A stretch of DNA of 34,071 nucleotides from an uncultured Clostridia bacterium (GCA_944328445.1 CALVHO010000022.1:1-34071), one strand, 5' to 3'; shown: positions 26,395-34,071, numbered from the stretch's first letter. Program-made: numbers and translations. Notes: a model not told the origin generated them from the sequence alone.

Positions 26395-28560
26395 ATGAAC
26401 AACGGAAGAGTGACCATCCCCACGGACAAAAATTTTGTGGACGGTACCAAAAAATACGTACGCCTCTGGGGCGCGGACGCCGTCCGCGACTGCGACGGGA
26501 CACAGCTGCCCGAAAACGCGCGCTCGCTCGCGGGAAAGGTGTACAAAACTTACTTTCTCGCGCGCGGCAACAACGAATGGGCGTACGCGCACGACGAGTG
26601 CCTGCAAAACGCCGCGCTCATGAGCGATCGGGTGCTCGCCGTTTCCGAACGGCTCTCCGTCGACCCCTTGGCGCACTATTCCACGGAGCAGCTCGCCCTC
26701 AACGAAGAGAGCGTCTCCCTTTGGCAGGTCTACGACAGGACGGCGGGGCAGGAGATCGGATCGTGGCGCTACGACGAAAAGAGCAAGCGCGTCGAAGTGG
26801 AAAACGCCGTGCCCATGCATGAGTACACGGTCAACTTTTTCGCGAAAATTTTGTGGGATGCCACGCAGATCTACAACTACAAGACCAACGGCTGGACGAT
26901 CGCCAAGGACAGGGATATCGACCCCGTCTACCCAGAAGCGTTCGCGCTCATGGAGCGCGATTTGAAGGCGTGGCTGGAAGAAAACAAGGACGTCACCGTC
27001 GTCCGCTTTACCACTTTTTTCTACCACTTTTTCAACATCTACGACGACAAGGACAGGGTGAAGTACTTTGACTGGTTCGGCTACCCCATGTCTGCAAGCC
27101 CCGCCATGTTCCGCCTGTTCAAGGAAAAATACGGCTACGACATCGCCTTGGAAGACATCGTGGACGAGGGCTACTACAACAACCATTTCCGCGTGCCGCG
27201 CAAGGCGTTCCTCGACTACATGGAGCTGCTCGAAAGTTTCGTCGCAAAGTGCGTGCGGCATTTTACCGACATCGTGCACGCCTACAAAAAAGAGGCGATG
27301 ATGTTCATCGGTGACAACTGGATCGGCGCGGAAATTTACGGAAAGCATTTTGCTGAAATGGGGCTGGACGCCGTGGTCGGCAGCATCAATTCTGGCGCGA
27401 CCTTGCGCATGGTCTCCGACGTGGCGGGGGTGAACTACCGCGAAGTGCGCCTTCTTCCGTACTTTTTCCCGGATACCTTGCGCGAGGACGGGCAGTGCAC
27501 AAAGGAGTTGCAGGACAGCTGGGTCACCGAGCGCAGGGCGCTTTTGCGCCGCCCCGTGGAGCGCATCGGCTTCGGCGGCTATCTGCGTTTGGCGGACAAG
27601 TTTCCCGCATTCACGCGGGCGGTGGCGGCGCTGTGCGATGAGTTTCGCTCCGTCCTTGCAAAGATCGCGGGCCAAAAGCCGTACAGCCACGTCAAGGCCG
27701 CGATCCTGAACGCCTGGGGCAAAAAGCGCACGTGGATGACGCACATGGTCTTGCAGGACGCCTGCTACCAGCACACCACATTCTATCTGGGGCTGCTCGA
27801 ATCCCTTTCGGGGATGGCGGCCGACGTGGAGTTTGTCAGCTTTGACGACGCATTGCGCGGCGGCCTCGCGGGGTATGACGTTGTCATCAACGCGGGGGAT
27901 GCGGACACGGCGTTTTGCGGCGGCAACGCCTGGCTCGATCCGGCGCTCTGCGAAGCGGTACGCGCGTACGTGCACGCGGGCGGCGGCTTCATCGGCATCG
28001 GCGAACCCACGGCGGCGCCCGCGGGCGGTAGCTTTTTCCGCCTGGCGGACGTGCTCGGCGTGGACGAGGAGCGCTCTCTTTCCATGAGCCGCTACAAATA
28101 CAACCGCGATGTCTGCCGCAGCCATTTCATCACGGAAGAGAGCGGCGGAGGATTTGACTGCAACGGCGGGGTGCAGAACGTGTATGCCCTGGACGGCGCG
28201 CTCGTTCTCGGCAAAAAGACGGAACAAAGGCTCGGCGTGGACATCGGGGCTTTCCATGTAAAACTTGCCGCGAACGTGTTCGGCAAGGGCAGGGCTGTGT
28301 ACATGGCCGGTTACAAGCACGGCGCACGGAACGCGCGCCTTCTGCTGCGCGCGCTCCTTTGGGCGGCGGGCAAAGAGGATACGCTGCGCAGGGCGTTTTC
28401 GGACAACGAAGGCACAGAATGCAATTACTACCCCGAAAGCGGGCTGTACGCGCTCGTGAACAACACCGACAGCCGTGCGGACACGACCTTTTACGACATC
28501 GAAGGCAACAGCCGAAAGGTCTCGCTGCGGCCGTACGAGCTCAAATGGGTGCAAACATGA
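26395..28560 (+). CDS. GH112 beta-galactoside phosphorylase (galacto-N-biose/lacto-N-biose type)
   Basis: A 721-residue cytoplasmic phosphorylase that should split Gal-beta-1,3-HexNAc (or a related beta-galactoside) with phosphate to alpha-galactose 1-phosphate and the acceptor sugar. It matches GH112 end to end: GRVTIPTDKNF at the start, WGADAVRDCDG (Arg31), VRFTTFFYHFF (Arg204), GDNWIG with Asp307 as likely general acid, Glu313, then LDAVVGSI and LPYFFPDT. By my recalled alignment to the Bifidobacterium longum enzyme, Asp307 equals its Asp313, Asn161 its Asn166 and Tyr230 its Cys236, while its Pro161-Val162 pair is Ala156-Thr157 here. GH112 also contains galactosyl-rhamnose phosphorylases, so the acceptor is not settled. 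Its stop overlaps the next start. The start at 26395 is chosen over 26368 by family alignment; its ribosome binding site is weak (GGTGAAAG). Confidence 0.92.
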   Translation: MNNGRVTIPTDKNFVDGTKKYVRLWGADAVRDCDGTQLPENARSLAGKVYKTYFLARGNNEWAYAHDECLQNAALMSDRVLAVSERLSVDPLAHYSTEQLALNEESVSLWQVYDRTAGQEIGSWRYDEKSKRVEVENAVPMHEYTVNFFAKILWDATQIYNYKTNGWTIAKDRDIDPVYPEAFALMERDLKAWLEENKDVTVVRFTTFFYHFFNIYDDKDRVKYFDWFGYPMSASPAMFRLFKEKYGYDIALEDIVDEGYYNNHFRVPRKAFLDYMELLESFVAKCVRHFTDIVHAYKKEAMMFIGDNWIGAEIYGKHFAEMGLDAVVGSINSGATLRMVSDVAGVNYREVRLLPYFFPDTLREDGQCTKELQDSWVTERRALLRRPVERIGFGGYLRLADKFPAFTRAVAALCDEFRSVLAKIAGQKPYSHVKAAILNAWGKKRTWMTHMVLQDACYQHTTFYLGLLESLSGMAADVEFVSFDDALRGGLAGYDVVINAGDADTAFCGGNAWLDPALCEAVRAYVHAGGGFIGIGEPTAAPAGGSFFRLADVLGVDEERSLSMSRYKYNRDVCRSHFITEESGGGFDCNGGVQNVYALDGALVLGKKTEQRLGVDIGAFHVKLAANVFGKGRAVYMAGYKHGARNARLLLRALLWAAGKEDTLRRAFSDNEGTECNYYPESGLYALVNNTDSRADTTFYDIEGNSRKVSLRPYELKWVQT

Positions 28561-30275
28561 GGAACAAAGACAAGATCAACTATCCCGACCCGAACAGGAT
28601 CCGCGAAAAGACGCTGCTCATCAACGACGGCTGGCAATTCAGTTTTGACGGAAAAAACTGGCAGGAGATCCGCGTCCCGTTTTGCCCGGAGAGCAAGCTG
28701 TCGGGGATCGGCCATACGGGTTTTATCGGGCAATGCTTCTACAAAAAGACGCTGCGCCTGCCCCCAGCAAAAGAGCGCGCCGTTTTACACTTCGGGGCCG
28801 TCGATTACCGATGCTGCCTGTACGTGAACGGAAAACATGCGGGGTCGCACGTCGGCGGGTTCACGCCCTTTGCCTTCGACATCACCGACGCGCTCACGGA
28901 GGGAGACAACGAGCTGTACCTATGCGTTTGGGACGACGAGCTGCGCAACTGCCCGAGCGGGAAGCAGTCGTACAAGCCGCGCCCGTTCGGCTGTTTTTAC
29001 ACGCGGACGACGGGGATCTGGCAAAACGTATGGCTGGAATTCGTGCCCGCGGTGCATATCACGCAGGTACGCCTGTACCCGTCTCCCGAAAACGCGCACG
29101 TGCTCGCCGAAGTGCATGCCAACGGGCGCGGCGATTGCCGCGTTTCGGTGTTCTACCGGGACCGCCTCGTCGGTTCCTCCTGCGGAACGATGGAGTATTG
29201 CGGCAAATTTTCGGTCACGCTCACGGAAAAACACCTGTGGGAAGCGGGGCACGGGCGGCTGTACGACGTCGTCATCGACTTCGGCGAAGATACCGTTTAC
29301 AGCTATTTCGGCCTGCGCTCGGCGGGCTATTGCGGCTACGACTTCGTTTTGAACGGCAAACCCGTGTTTTTGAAACTGGTCCTCGACCAGGGCTATTACC
29401 CCGACGGCATCTACACCGCGCCGGACGTGCGTGCCATGCAGCGCGACATCGACATCGCCATGGACCTGGGCTTCAACGGCGCGCGCCTGCACCAAAAGGT
29501 ATTTGACCCGCGCTTTTTGTATCTTTGCGACAGGAGCGGGTACATGGTGTGGGGCGAGTATGCGAGCTGGGGCGTCGATTATTCCGGCCTGCATTTCGTC
29601 GGGCGCTTTTTGCAGGAATGGCAGGAGGCCATGGCGCGGGACTTCAACCACCCGTCCATCGTCACCTGGTGCCCGCTGAACGAAGTGTGGGGGACGTGGG
29701 AAGACGCCGCGCAAAAGCGCGACGTACGCTTCGTCGAGCTCGTTTACGATTTCACGAAGACGTACGACCCGACCCGCCCCTGCGTGGACGCTAGCGGCGG
29801 CCACCACGGGCGCAGGACAGACTGCTTCGACGTGCATACCTATGCGGCGGCGGAAGACCTGAAAGGATACCTCGGCGCGCTGGATGCGTCGGACATCTTA
29901 GACGTGCCGCTGCTGTATTGCGAAGGGGAAAGCCTGCGCTATCCGAAAGGCGCGCCCGTCAACGTGAGCGAATTCGGCGGCATCTGCTTCACGCAAAAAA
30001 ACGGCGATGCCGACGTTCCCGCCGTGAACGAGGGAGCGGTGGAGAGCGAGACGGCCTGGGGTTACGGAAAGGGCGAAAAGAGCGCGGAGGCGTTTTTGCG
30101 GCGCTACGAAGAACTGGCGGGCATCCTGTTCGGGTGCCGCAAGCTGAGCGGCTTTTGTTACACGCAGCTGTACGACGTCGAACAGGAAGAAAACGGCCTC
30201 TATTACTATGACAGGGGCGATAAACTTTCCGAAAAGCAGAAGGCGCGCATGCGCGCCATCCATTCCCGGAGGTGA
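28557..30275 (+). CDS. Short GH2 glycoside hydrolase
   Basis: A 572-residue cytoplasmic glycoside hydrolase family 2 enzyme. Jelly-roll domain about 20-170 (VDYRCCLYVNGKHAGSHVGG, GIWQNVWLEFV), Ig-like domain about 170-260, TIM barrel about 260-572. Acid/base Glu376 (WCPLNEVWG) and nucleophile Glu472 (VNVSEFGGICF) are both present; the ending CYTQLYDVEQEENGLYYYDR is typical of short GH2 enzymes lacking C-terminal domains. Annotated relatives are called beta-galactosidase, beta-glucuronidase or beta-mannosidase; this one cannot be assigned. The ATG overlaps the GH112 stop (ATGA), implying coupled translation, so a shared substrate with the phosphorylase is likely. Confidence 0.88.
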   Translation: MRNKDKINYPDPNRIREKTLLINDGWQFSFDGKNWQEIRVPFCPESKLSGIGHTGFIGQCFYKKTLRLPPAKERAVLHFGAVDYRCCLYVNGKHAGSHVGGFTPFAFDITDALTEGDNELYLCVWDDELRNCPSGKQSYKPRPFGCFYTRTTGIWQNVWLEFVPAVHITQVRLYPSPENAHVLAEVHANGRGDCRVSVFYRDRLVGSSCGTMEYCGKFSVTLTEKHLWEAGHGRLYDVVIDFGEDTVYSYFGLRSAGYCGYDFVLNGKPVFLKLVLDQGYYPDGIYTAPDVRAMQRDIDIAMDLGFNGARLHQKVFDPRFLYLCDRSGYMVWGEYASWGVDYSGLHFVGRFLQEWQEAMARDFNHPSIVTWCPLNEVWGTWEDAAQKRDVRFVELVYDFTKTYDPTRPCVDASGGHHGRRTDCFDVHTYAAAEDLKGYLGALDASDILDVPLLYCEGESLRYPKGAPVNVSEFGGICFTQKNGDADVPAVNEGAVESETAWGYGKGEKSAEAFLRRYEELAGILFGCRKLSGFCYTQLYDVEQEENGLYYYDRGDKLSEKQKARMRAIHSRR

Positions 30276-30282
30276 GGGCAAT

Positions 30283-31974
30283 ATGCAAAAAGAGGCTGAA
30301 CGGCTGCGCTGCGACTTTTGCGTGATCGGCGGCGGGATGGCGGGCATCTGTGCCGCCGTGAGCGCCGCGCGGCTCGGGCTCTCCGTCGTGCTCGTTCACG
30401 ACAGGAATGTCCTGGGCGGGAATGCGTCGAGCGAGGTGCGGATGTGGATCCGCGGCGCGGGGCTGCGCTTTCCGCAATACGCCGAGGGCGGCCTGCTCGA
30501 AGAGATCGCGCTCGACAACATGCACTATAACCCAAACCTCAATTACAGCGTGTGGGACGGCGTGCTCTACAACAAAGTCGTTTCCGAAAAGAACATCACC
30601 CCGCTTTTGGGCGCGACCTGCGTCGGAGCGGCCGAGGAGGGAGGGCGCATAAAGAGCGTTCGCGCTTGGCAGCTGCAATCGTACCGCCTGTACGAGATCG
30701 AGGCGGCCTATTTTGCCGACTGCTCGGGAGACTGCGTGCTGGCGGAGTTTCTGCCCGTGCGGACCATGCGCGGCAGGGAATCTAAGGACATGTATGGCGA
30801 ACCCATGGCGCCCGCCGTTGCCGACGATGCCACGATGGGCAACACCTGCATGCTGCAACTGCGCAAGGGGACCGAAAAGCCCGCTCCGCCCTTTCCTTTT
30901 GAAAAAGACATCACGGAGCAGATCGCGCGGCGCATCGACGCCGCCAACAACAACTGGGAGCAGGAAAACTTCTGGTGGCTGGAATTCGGCGGGGACGACG
31001 ACGCCTTGAAGAATGCGGAAAAACACAACCGCACGGCGCTGGCCATGGCGTTTTCGGCCTACCGCGGCATCCGTGAACGGGCAGGGAAAAACTTCCCCTG
31101 GCAGCTCGACTGGGTGGGGTTTTTGGCGGGCAAGCGCGAAACGCGCCGCTACCGCGGGGACTATGTGCTGACCGCGAACGACATCCTGCGAGGCGAAAAT
31201 TTTGCGGACGCGATCGCCTACGGCGGCTGGACGATGGACGTGCACGACCCGCGCGGGCTGGACGCGGAGGAGGCAAACGCGCACTATGCGCCTTCGGCGC
31301 CCTATGCCGTTCCGTACCGCTGCATCTATTCCGCCGACATCGAAAATCTGTTCTTTGCGGGGCGGAACATCAGCGCCACGCACCTAGCTCTCTCTTCCAC
31401 GCGCGTGATGGGGACCTGCGCCATGCTCGGGCAGGCGGTGGGGACGGCGTGCGCCGTCGCAAAAAAATACGGCCTGACGCCGCGCGCAGCGGGCGCGCAC
31501 GTCGATGAGATCCGAAAACTTCTCCTCGACAACGGCTGCTACTTGCTGCATGCGCGGAGGCGTGGCGCGTTCGGAAGTTCCGCCGAGCGCCGCGTCGGCA
31601 GGGAAAAAAGGATCGTACTCGGAATTGGTGAAAAAAAGGTGTGGAAATTTTCTGCCCGCCGCGTCTCGCATATCCGTCTCGTATTCGACAGCGATTTCGA
31701 GCGGCGGTACGAAAAGGACCCCATGCTCAGGCTCTTTCCCATGCTCTGTTACAACGGCAGCCGCAAGGCGCTGCGTCTTCCGCCGACGCTCGTGCAAGAT
31801 TTTTCCGTCCGCTGGCGGACGAAGGACGGGTGGCACGGGCGGACGGTGGAAAACAATTTTCAGCGCCTCGTGACCATCCCCGCGGGAGAGGAAGCGGACG
31901 CCGTCGAATTTTGCGCAACAAGAACGCACGGCGAGAAAAAGGTTTACCTGTGGTCTGCCGACGTCTTGGAATGA
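30283..31974 (+). CDS. FAD-dependent oxidoreductase (FAD_oxidored family), long form
   Basis: A 563-residue flavoprotein. The N-terminal FAD fold (CVIGGGMAGICAAVSAARLG) is followed by NVLGGNASSEVRMWI, a segment frequent in sugar-locus members of this family, and by FADCSGDCVLAEF and LFFAGRNISATHLALSSTR. Residues about 430-563 form an extra beta-rich domain (RIVLGIGEKKVWKFSA to the end) absent from the 425-residue relative at 25043; it looks like a small beta-sandwich. No signal peptide. The start at 30283 has GGAGGTGAGGG right upstream, within which the previous stop codon lies. Located between GH2 and GH13 genes, it probably acts on a sugar or glycoside, but reaction and electron acceptor are unknown. 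Confidence 0.85.
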   Translation: MQKEAERLRCDFCVIGGGMAGICAAVSAARLGLSVVLVHDRNVLGGNASSEVRMWIRGAGLRFPQYAEGGLLEEIALDNMHYNPNLNYSVWDGVLYNKVVSEKNITPLLGATCVGAAEEGGRIKSVRAWQLQSYRLYEIEAAYFADCSGDCVLAEFLPVRTMRGRESKDMYGEPMAPAVADDATMGNTCMLQLRKGTEKPAPPFPFEKDITEQIARRIDAANNNWEQENFWWLEFGGDDDALKNAEKHNRTALAMAFSAYRGIRERAGKNFPWQLDWVGFLAGKRETRRYRGDYVLTANDILRGENFADAIAYGGWTMDVHDPRGLDAEEANAHYAPSAPYAVPYRCIYSADIENLFFAGRNISATHLALSSTRVMGTCAMLGQAVGTACAVAKKYGLTPRAAGAHVDEIRKLLLDNGCYLLHARRRGAFGSSAERRVGREKRIVLGIGEKKVWKFSARRVSHIRLVFDSDFERRYEKDPMLRLFPMLCYNGSRKALRLPPTLVQDFSVRWRTKDGWHGRTVENNFQRLVTIPAGEEADAVEFCATRTHGEKKVYLWSADVLE

Positions 31975-31996
31975 ACGGCAAAAACGGGAGGGGAAC

Positions 31997-33517
31997 ATGA
32001 ACAAGGATTTGCAAAAAGAGATCTTCTACGAGATCTATCCCAACTCCTTTATGGACGCGGACGGGGACGGCTACGGAGATTTTCAGGGCATCGTCGACCG
32101 CCTGGACTACGTGAAAGAGCTCGGCGTGACGGCGATCTGGCTCAACCCGCACTATGTTTCTTCCTGGAAGGACGGCGGGTACGACGTCGTGGACTACTAC
32201 CATGCGGACGAGCGCTTCGGCGGGGATGCGGGGTTTGCCAAACTGCTTTCCGAAGCGCATCGGCGCGGATTGAAGCTCATCGTCGACCTGGTGGCAGGGC
32301 ACACGAGCGAGGACAACCCGATGTTTTTGCAGAGCGCATCCGCCTGCAAGAGTGCATACGACGACATGTTCATCTGGACGGATACCGTCTGGAACGCGCC
32401 CAAAGAATACGCGCTCATGAAGGGCAGGTTCGAGCGCGACGGCGCGTACATGGTCAACTTTTTTTGCACGCAGCCAGCGCTCAACTACGGCTTCAAAGAC
32501 ATCACCCATCCAAAATGGCAGATGGATTACAGGGACGAACGTACCTTTCAGGCCCGCAATTTCGTGGTCGACGTTTGCCTGCACTATCTCGCGATGGGCG
32601 TGGACGGGTTCCGCGTGGATATGGCGGATTCCCTCGTGAAAGGGGATCCCGACCGCGCGGCGACCATCGAGGTCTGGCGATATATTTTTGCCAAGGTCCG
32701 CGCGAAATTCCCGAAGGCGATCTTCGTTTCCGAATGGACAGACCTCGACAAGTCACTTTCCGCGGGGTTTGACATCGATTTCATGAACGACCGCGAAAAC
32801 ACCTTCGCCAACGACCTGGCCCGCCGCGAACTGTGGGACAGGGAAAACGTCAGCTTTTTGCAGCCCGATTCCGCGCTCGGCATCGCCGAAAATTTTCAAA
32901 AGACGATCGACCTTATCGGGCGCAACCGCGAAAAAGGGTACATCGCCTTCATCTCCTGCAACCACGATACGGCGCGGCCGACGCGGTTTTTGCGCGGGCG
33001 GGCGCTGCGGCTGTTCTACGCCGTCCTGTTCACGCTGCCCGGCGTTCCTTTCCTGTATTACGGGGACGAGATCGCCATGCAATACCAAAAGGACATCCCT
33101 TCCAAAGAATGCGGTTACGCGCGGACAGGTTCACGGACGGTCATGAACTGGACGGAGGGGAAAAACCACGGCTTTTCGTCCGCGGCGGAAGATGCACTGT
33201 TTCTGCCCGTCGACCAAACGACGAGCGTCGAACGCATGCAGGCGGACAAATCGTCCCTGTATTGGCTCATAAAGGACCTCATCGCTTTGCGCAAACGCGA
33301 ACCGATGCTGCAAGGCAATGCGCTCCAAGCCGTCCCGCAGGATGATGGGCGGCTGCTCGTCTATCGGCGGGGAGACCTCACGGTCGCGATCAACCCGACG
33401 CTCGCCGAAAAAACGGTCCACGGCGCATTCGCGCGCATATTGTTTGCGGACGGCGGCGCGCGGCTTTGCGAAAGAGGTGCCGTCTTGTCCGCGCAGAGCG
33501 CCTGCGTCTTGGCTTGA
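31997..33517 (+). CDS. GH13 alpha-glycosidase (alpha-amylase family)
   Basis: A 506-residue cytoplasmic glycoside hydrolase family 13 enzyme. Conserved regions: I, DLVAGH (Asp97, His102; the usual Asn before His is Gly101); II, GFRVDMADS (nucleophile Asp208, Arg206); III, FVSEWTD (acid/base Glu246); IV, SCNHDTAR (His323, Asp324). It opens with the oligo-1,6-glucosidase-like EIFYEIYPNSFMDADGDGYGDF, whose Asp-rich loop can bind calcium. A short beta domain closes the protein. Members with this start and length act on small alpha-glucosides rather than starch. Last gene of the operon; ribosome binding site GGAGGGG just upstream of the ATG, and a terminator follows at 33580. Its link to a galactoside locus is unclear. 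Confidence 0.9.
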   Translation: MNKDLQKEIFYEIYPNSFMDADGDGYGDFQGIVDRLDYVKELGVTAIWLNPHYVSSWKDGGYDVVDYYHADERFGGDAGFAKLLSEAHRRGLKLIVDLVAGHTSEDNPMFLQSASACKSAYDDMFIWTDTVWNAPKEYALMKGRFERDGAYMVNFFCTQPALNYGFKDITHPKWQMDYRDERTFQARNFVVDVCLHYLAMGVDGFRVDMADSLVKGDPDRAATIEVWRYIFAKVRAKFPKAIFVSEWTDLDKSLSAGFDIDFMNDRENTFANDLARRELWDRENVSFLQPDSALGIAENFQKTIDLIGRNREKGYIAFISCNHDTARPTRFLRGRALRLFYAVLFTLPGVPFLYYGDEIAMQYQKDIPSKECGYARTGSRTVMNWTEGKNHGFSSAAEDALFLPVDQTTSVERMQADKSSLYWLIKDLIALRKREPMLQGNALQAVPQDDGRLLVYRRGDLTVAINPTLAEKTVHGAFARILFADGGARLCERGAVLSAQSACVLA

Positions 33518-33579
33518 CGCGCCGCACAACGGTTTTGCGCCTTACCTGTAAAAAACGGAAAATACCGCAACAAAAATTT

Positions 33580-33624
33580 ATAAGCCGCACGCCGTTCCGA
33601 ACGAACACGCCTGCGGCTTATTTT
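33580..33624 (+). terminator. Probable terminator of the large operon
   Basis: A 10-bp stem (33580-33589 with 33612-33621) with a long 22-base loop is followed by TTTT and further T-rich sequence. The long loop lowers confidence, but position and stem fit. Confidence 0.6.
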
Positions 33625-33790
33625 CTGCTTGTTTGTTTGACTTTCTCTTCTAAAACTGCTATCATTAAAAGAGTAGCTATGCTACTAAAATCTCCAAAAC
33701 TGGTTTTTAGTTACAGCTTTTAGTAACAAAATAGGCGCTTCTGAGTGTTCGATAGCATTCAAGAATAATTGTGTATCCATATATTGTATA
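33625..33790. other. AT-rich intergenic stretch without a recognisable gene
   Basis: The base composition is far richer in A and T than in the rest of the window. It contains small inverted repeats (33672-33677 with 33681-33686; GTTAC 33710-33714 with GTAAC 33723-33727) and several TTTTAGT-like words. No open frame with a ribosome binding site is convincing. It may be the remnant of an inserted element near the tRNA. Confidence 0.5.
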
Positions 33791-33833
33791 AAAAGAACCG
33801 CCTACACCACAATATCTTGTGATATAGGCGGTT
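33791..33833 (-). terminator. Rho-independent terminator, leftward
   Basis: On the minus strand a 17-bp stem with two mismatches (33817-33833 with 33796-33812, loop of 4) is followed by C and T residues (complement of 33791-33795). It is positioned to stop transcription coming from the tRNA side. Confidence 0.8.
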
Positions 33834-33853
33834 TGGCAGGGAAGGTGCGGTTC

Positions 33854-33895
33854 GTAAGGAGCGGCGCCGAAGGCGCCGCGACGGAATAGCGATCG
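33854..33895 (-). repeat. Dispersed repeat, right copy, inverted relative to the left copy
   Basis: Blocks 33854-33866 and 33876-33895 match the reverse complement of 45-57 and 21-40 exactly. Downstream in its own reading direction lies the leftward terminator at 33791-33833, mirroring the arrangement at the left edge. The surrounding bases 33834-33960 are GC-rich with several small palindromes (such as GCGATCGC) and no convincing gene. Confidence 0.6.
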
Positions 33896-33960
33896 CTGCG
33901 CAAAGCGCCGATCGCGTCAGACGCAGCCGCGGCGTAAGCCGCCGTTGCGTGCCGGAAAGC

Positions 33961-33993
33961 AAAGAAAAAGCAGCCTGTTTTGCAACAGACTGC
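33961..33993 (-). terminator. Terminator directly after tRNA-Trp
   Basis: Minus-strand reading gives a 10-bp stem (33984-33993 with 33970-33979, one G-T pair, 4-base loop) followed by TTTTTCTTT. It starts 3 bases after the encoded CCA end of the tRNA. Confidence 0.85.
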
Positions 33994-33996
33994 CTT

Positions 33997-34071
33997 TGGC
34001 AGGGGAGACGCGATTCGAACACGCAACCTACGGTTTTGGAGACCGCTACTCTACCGTTGAGCCACTCCCCT
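33997..34071 (-). tRNA. tRNA-Trp (anticodon CCA)
   Basis: The reverse complement folds as a complete 75-base cloverleaf. Acceptor stem AGGGGAG/CTCCCCT, D arm GCTC/GAGT with a 7-base loop, and anticodon stem GCGGT/ACCGT around CTCCAAA, giving anticodon CCA (codon UGG). A 5-base variable loop is followed by the T arm with TTCGAAT. Discriminator base G, and the CCA tail is encoded (33997-33999). The gene's 5' end coincides with the window edge, so its promoter and any neighbouring tRNAs are outside. Confidence 0.95.

Noticed and set aside
33759..34026. Small minus-strand open frames running through tRNA-Trp and the repeat
   Set aside because: They overlap a complete tRNA and two terminators, so they cannot be genes.

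Overview
The window is a GC-rich, densely coding bacterial segment. It reads like an uncultured gut-type Clostridia/Firmicutes genome: lipoprotein signal peptides, AAGGAGG-type ribosome binding sites, SigA-like TTGACA/TATAAT promoters, MalF/MalG-type sugar permeases with no local ATPase, an AraC regulator and many glycoside hydrolases. An assignment near Christensenellales-like lineages is a guess from style, not from a search. I see no phage, transposase or CRISPR genes.

Layout. (1) 1-2100: the end of an upstream unit (repeat plus terminator), then a two-gene operon of an aldo/keto reductase with two 4Fe-4S motifs and an ECF-type S component, with a consensus promoter, a likely operator and a terminator. 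(2) 2221-7477: a two-gene operon for a GH2 beta-galactosidase and a GH3 beta-glucosidase-like enzyme, with overlapping stop and start codons, a consensus promoter containing a perfect palindrome, and a triple hairpin terminator zone. (3) 7477-8411: a divergently transcribed AraC regulator and a regulatory region with two 21-bp direct repeats exactly 42 bp apart. (4) 8489-33517: one co-directional run of twelve genes with short gaps, probably a ~25 kb operon. In order: Gfo/Idh/MocA oxidoreductase, solute-binding lipoprotein, two sugar permeases, a 1019-aa secreted Ig-like/jelly-roll protein, a DUF4838 lipoprotein, two very large modular surface lipoproteins, a FAD oxidoreductase, a GH112 galacto-N-biose/lacto-N-biose-type phosphorylase, a small GH2, a second FAD oxidoreductase and a GH13 enzyme. 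(5) 33518-34071: terminator, an AT-rich stretch without genes, a repeat and two terminators read leftward, and a complete tRNA-Trp(CCA) on the minus strand.

How it may work together (inference): surface lipoproteins and the secreted jelly-roll protein bind a galactose-containing glycan. The binding protein and permeases import oligosaccharides using a shared ATPase encoded elsewhere. Cytosolic phosphorolysis (GH112), hydrolysis (GH2, GH13, and GH2/GH3 from the neighbouring operon) and sugar-directed redox chemistry (Gfo/Idh/MocA plus two FAD enzymes) then process them, under AraC control. The unusual part is four big surface proteins placed inside a Gram-positive-type uptake and catabolic operon, comparable in logic to a Bacteroidetes Sus locus but built from unrelated parts, together with two related FAD oxidoreductases interleaved with glycosidases.
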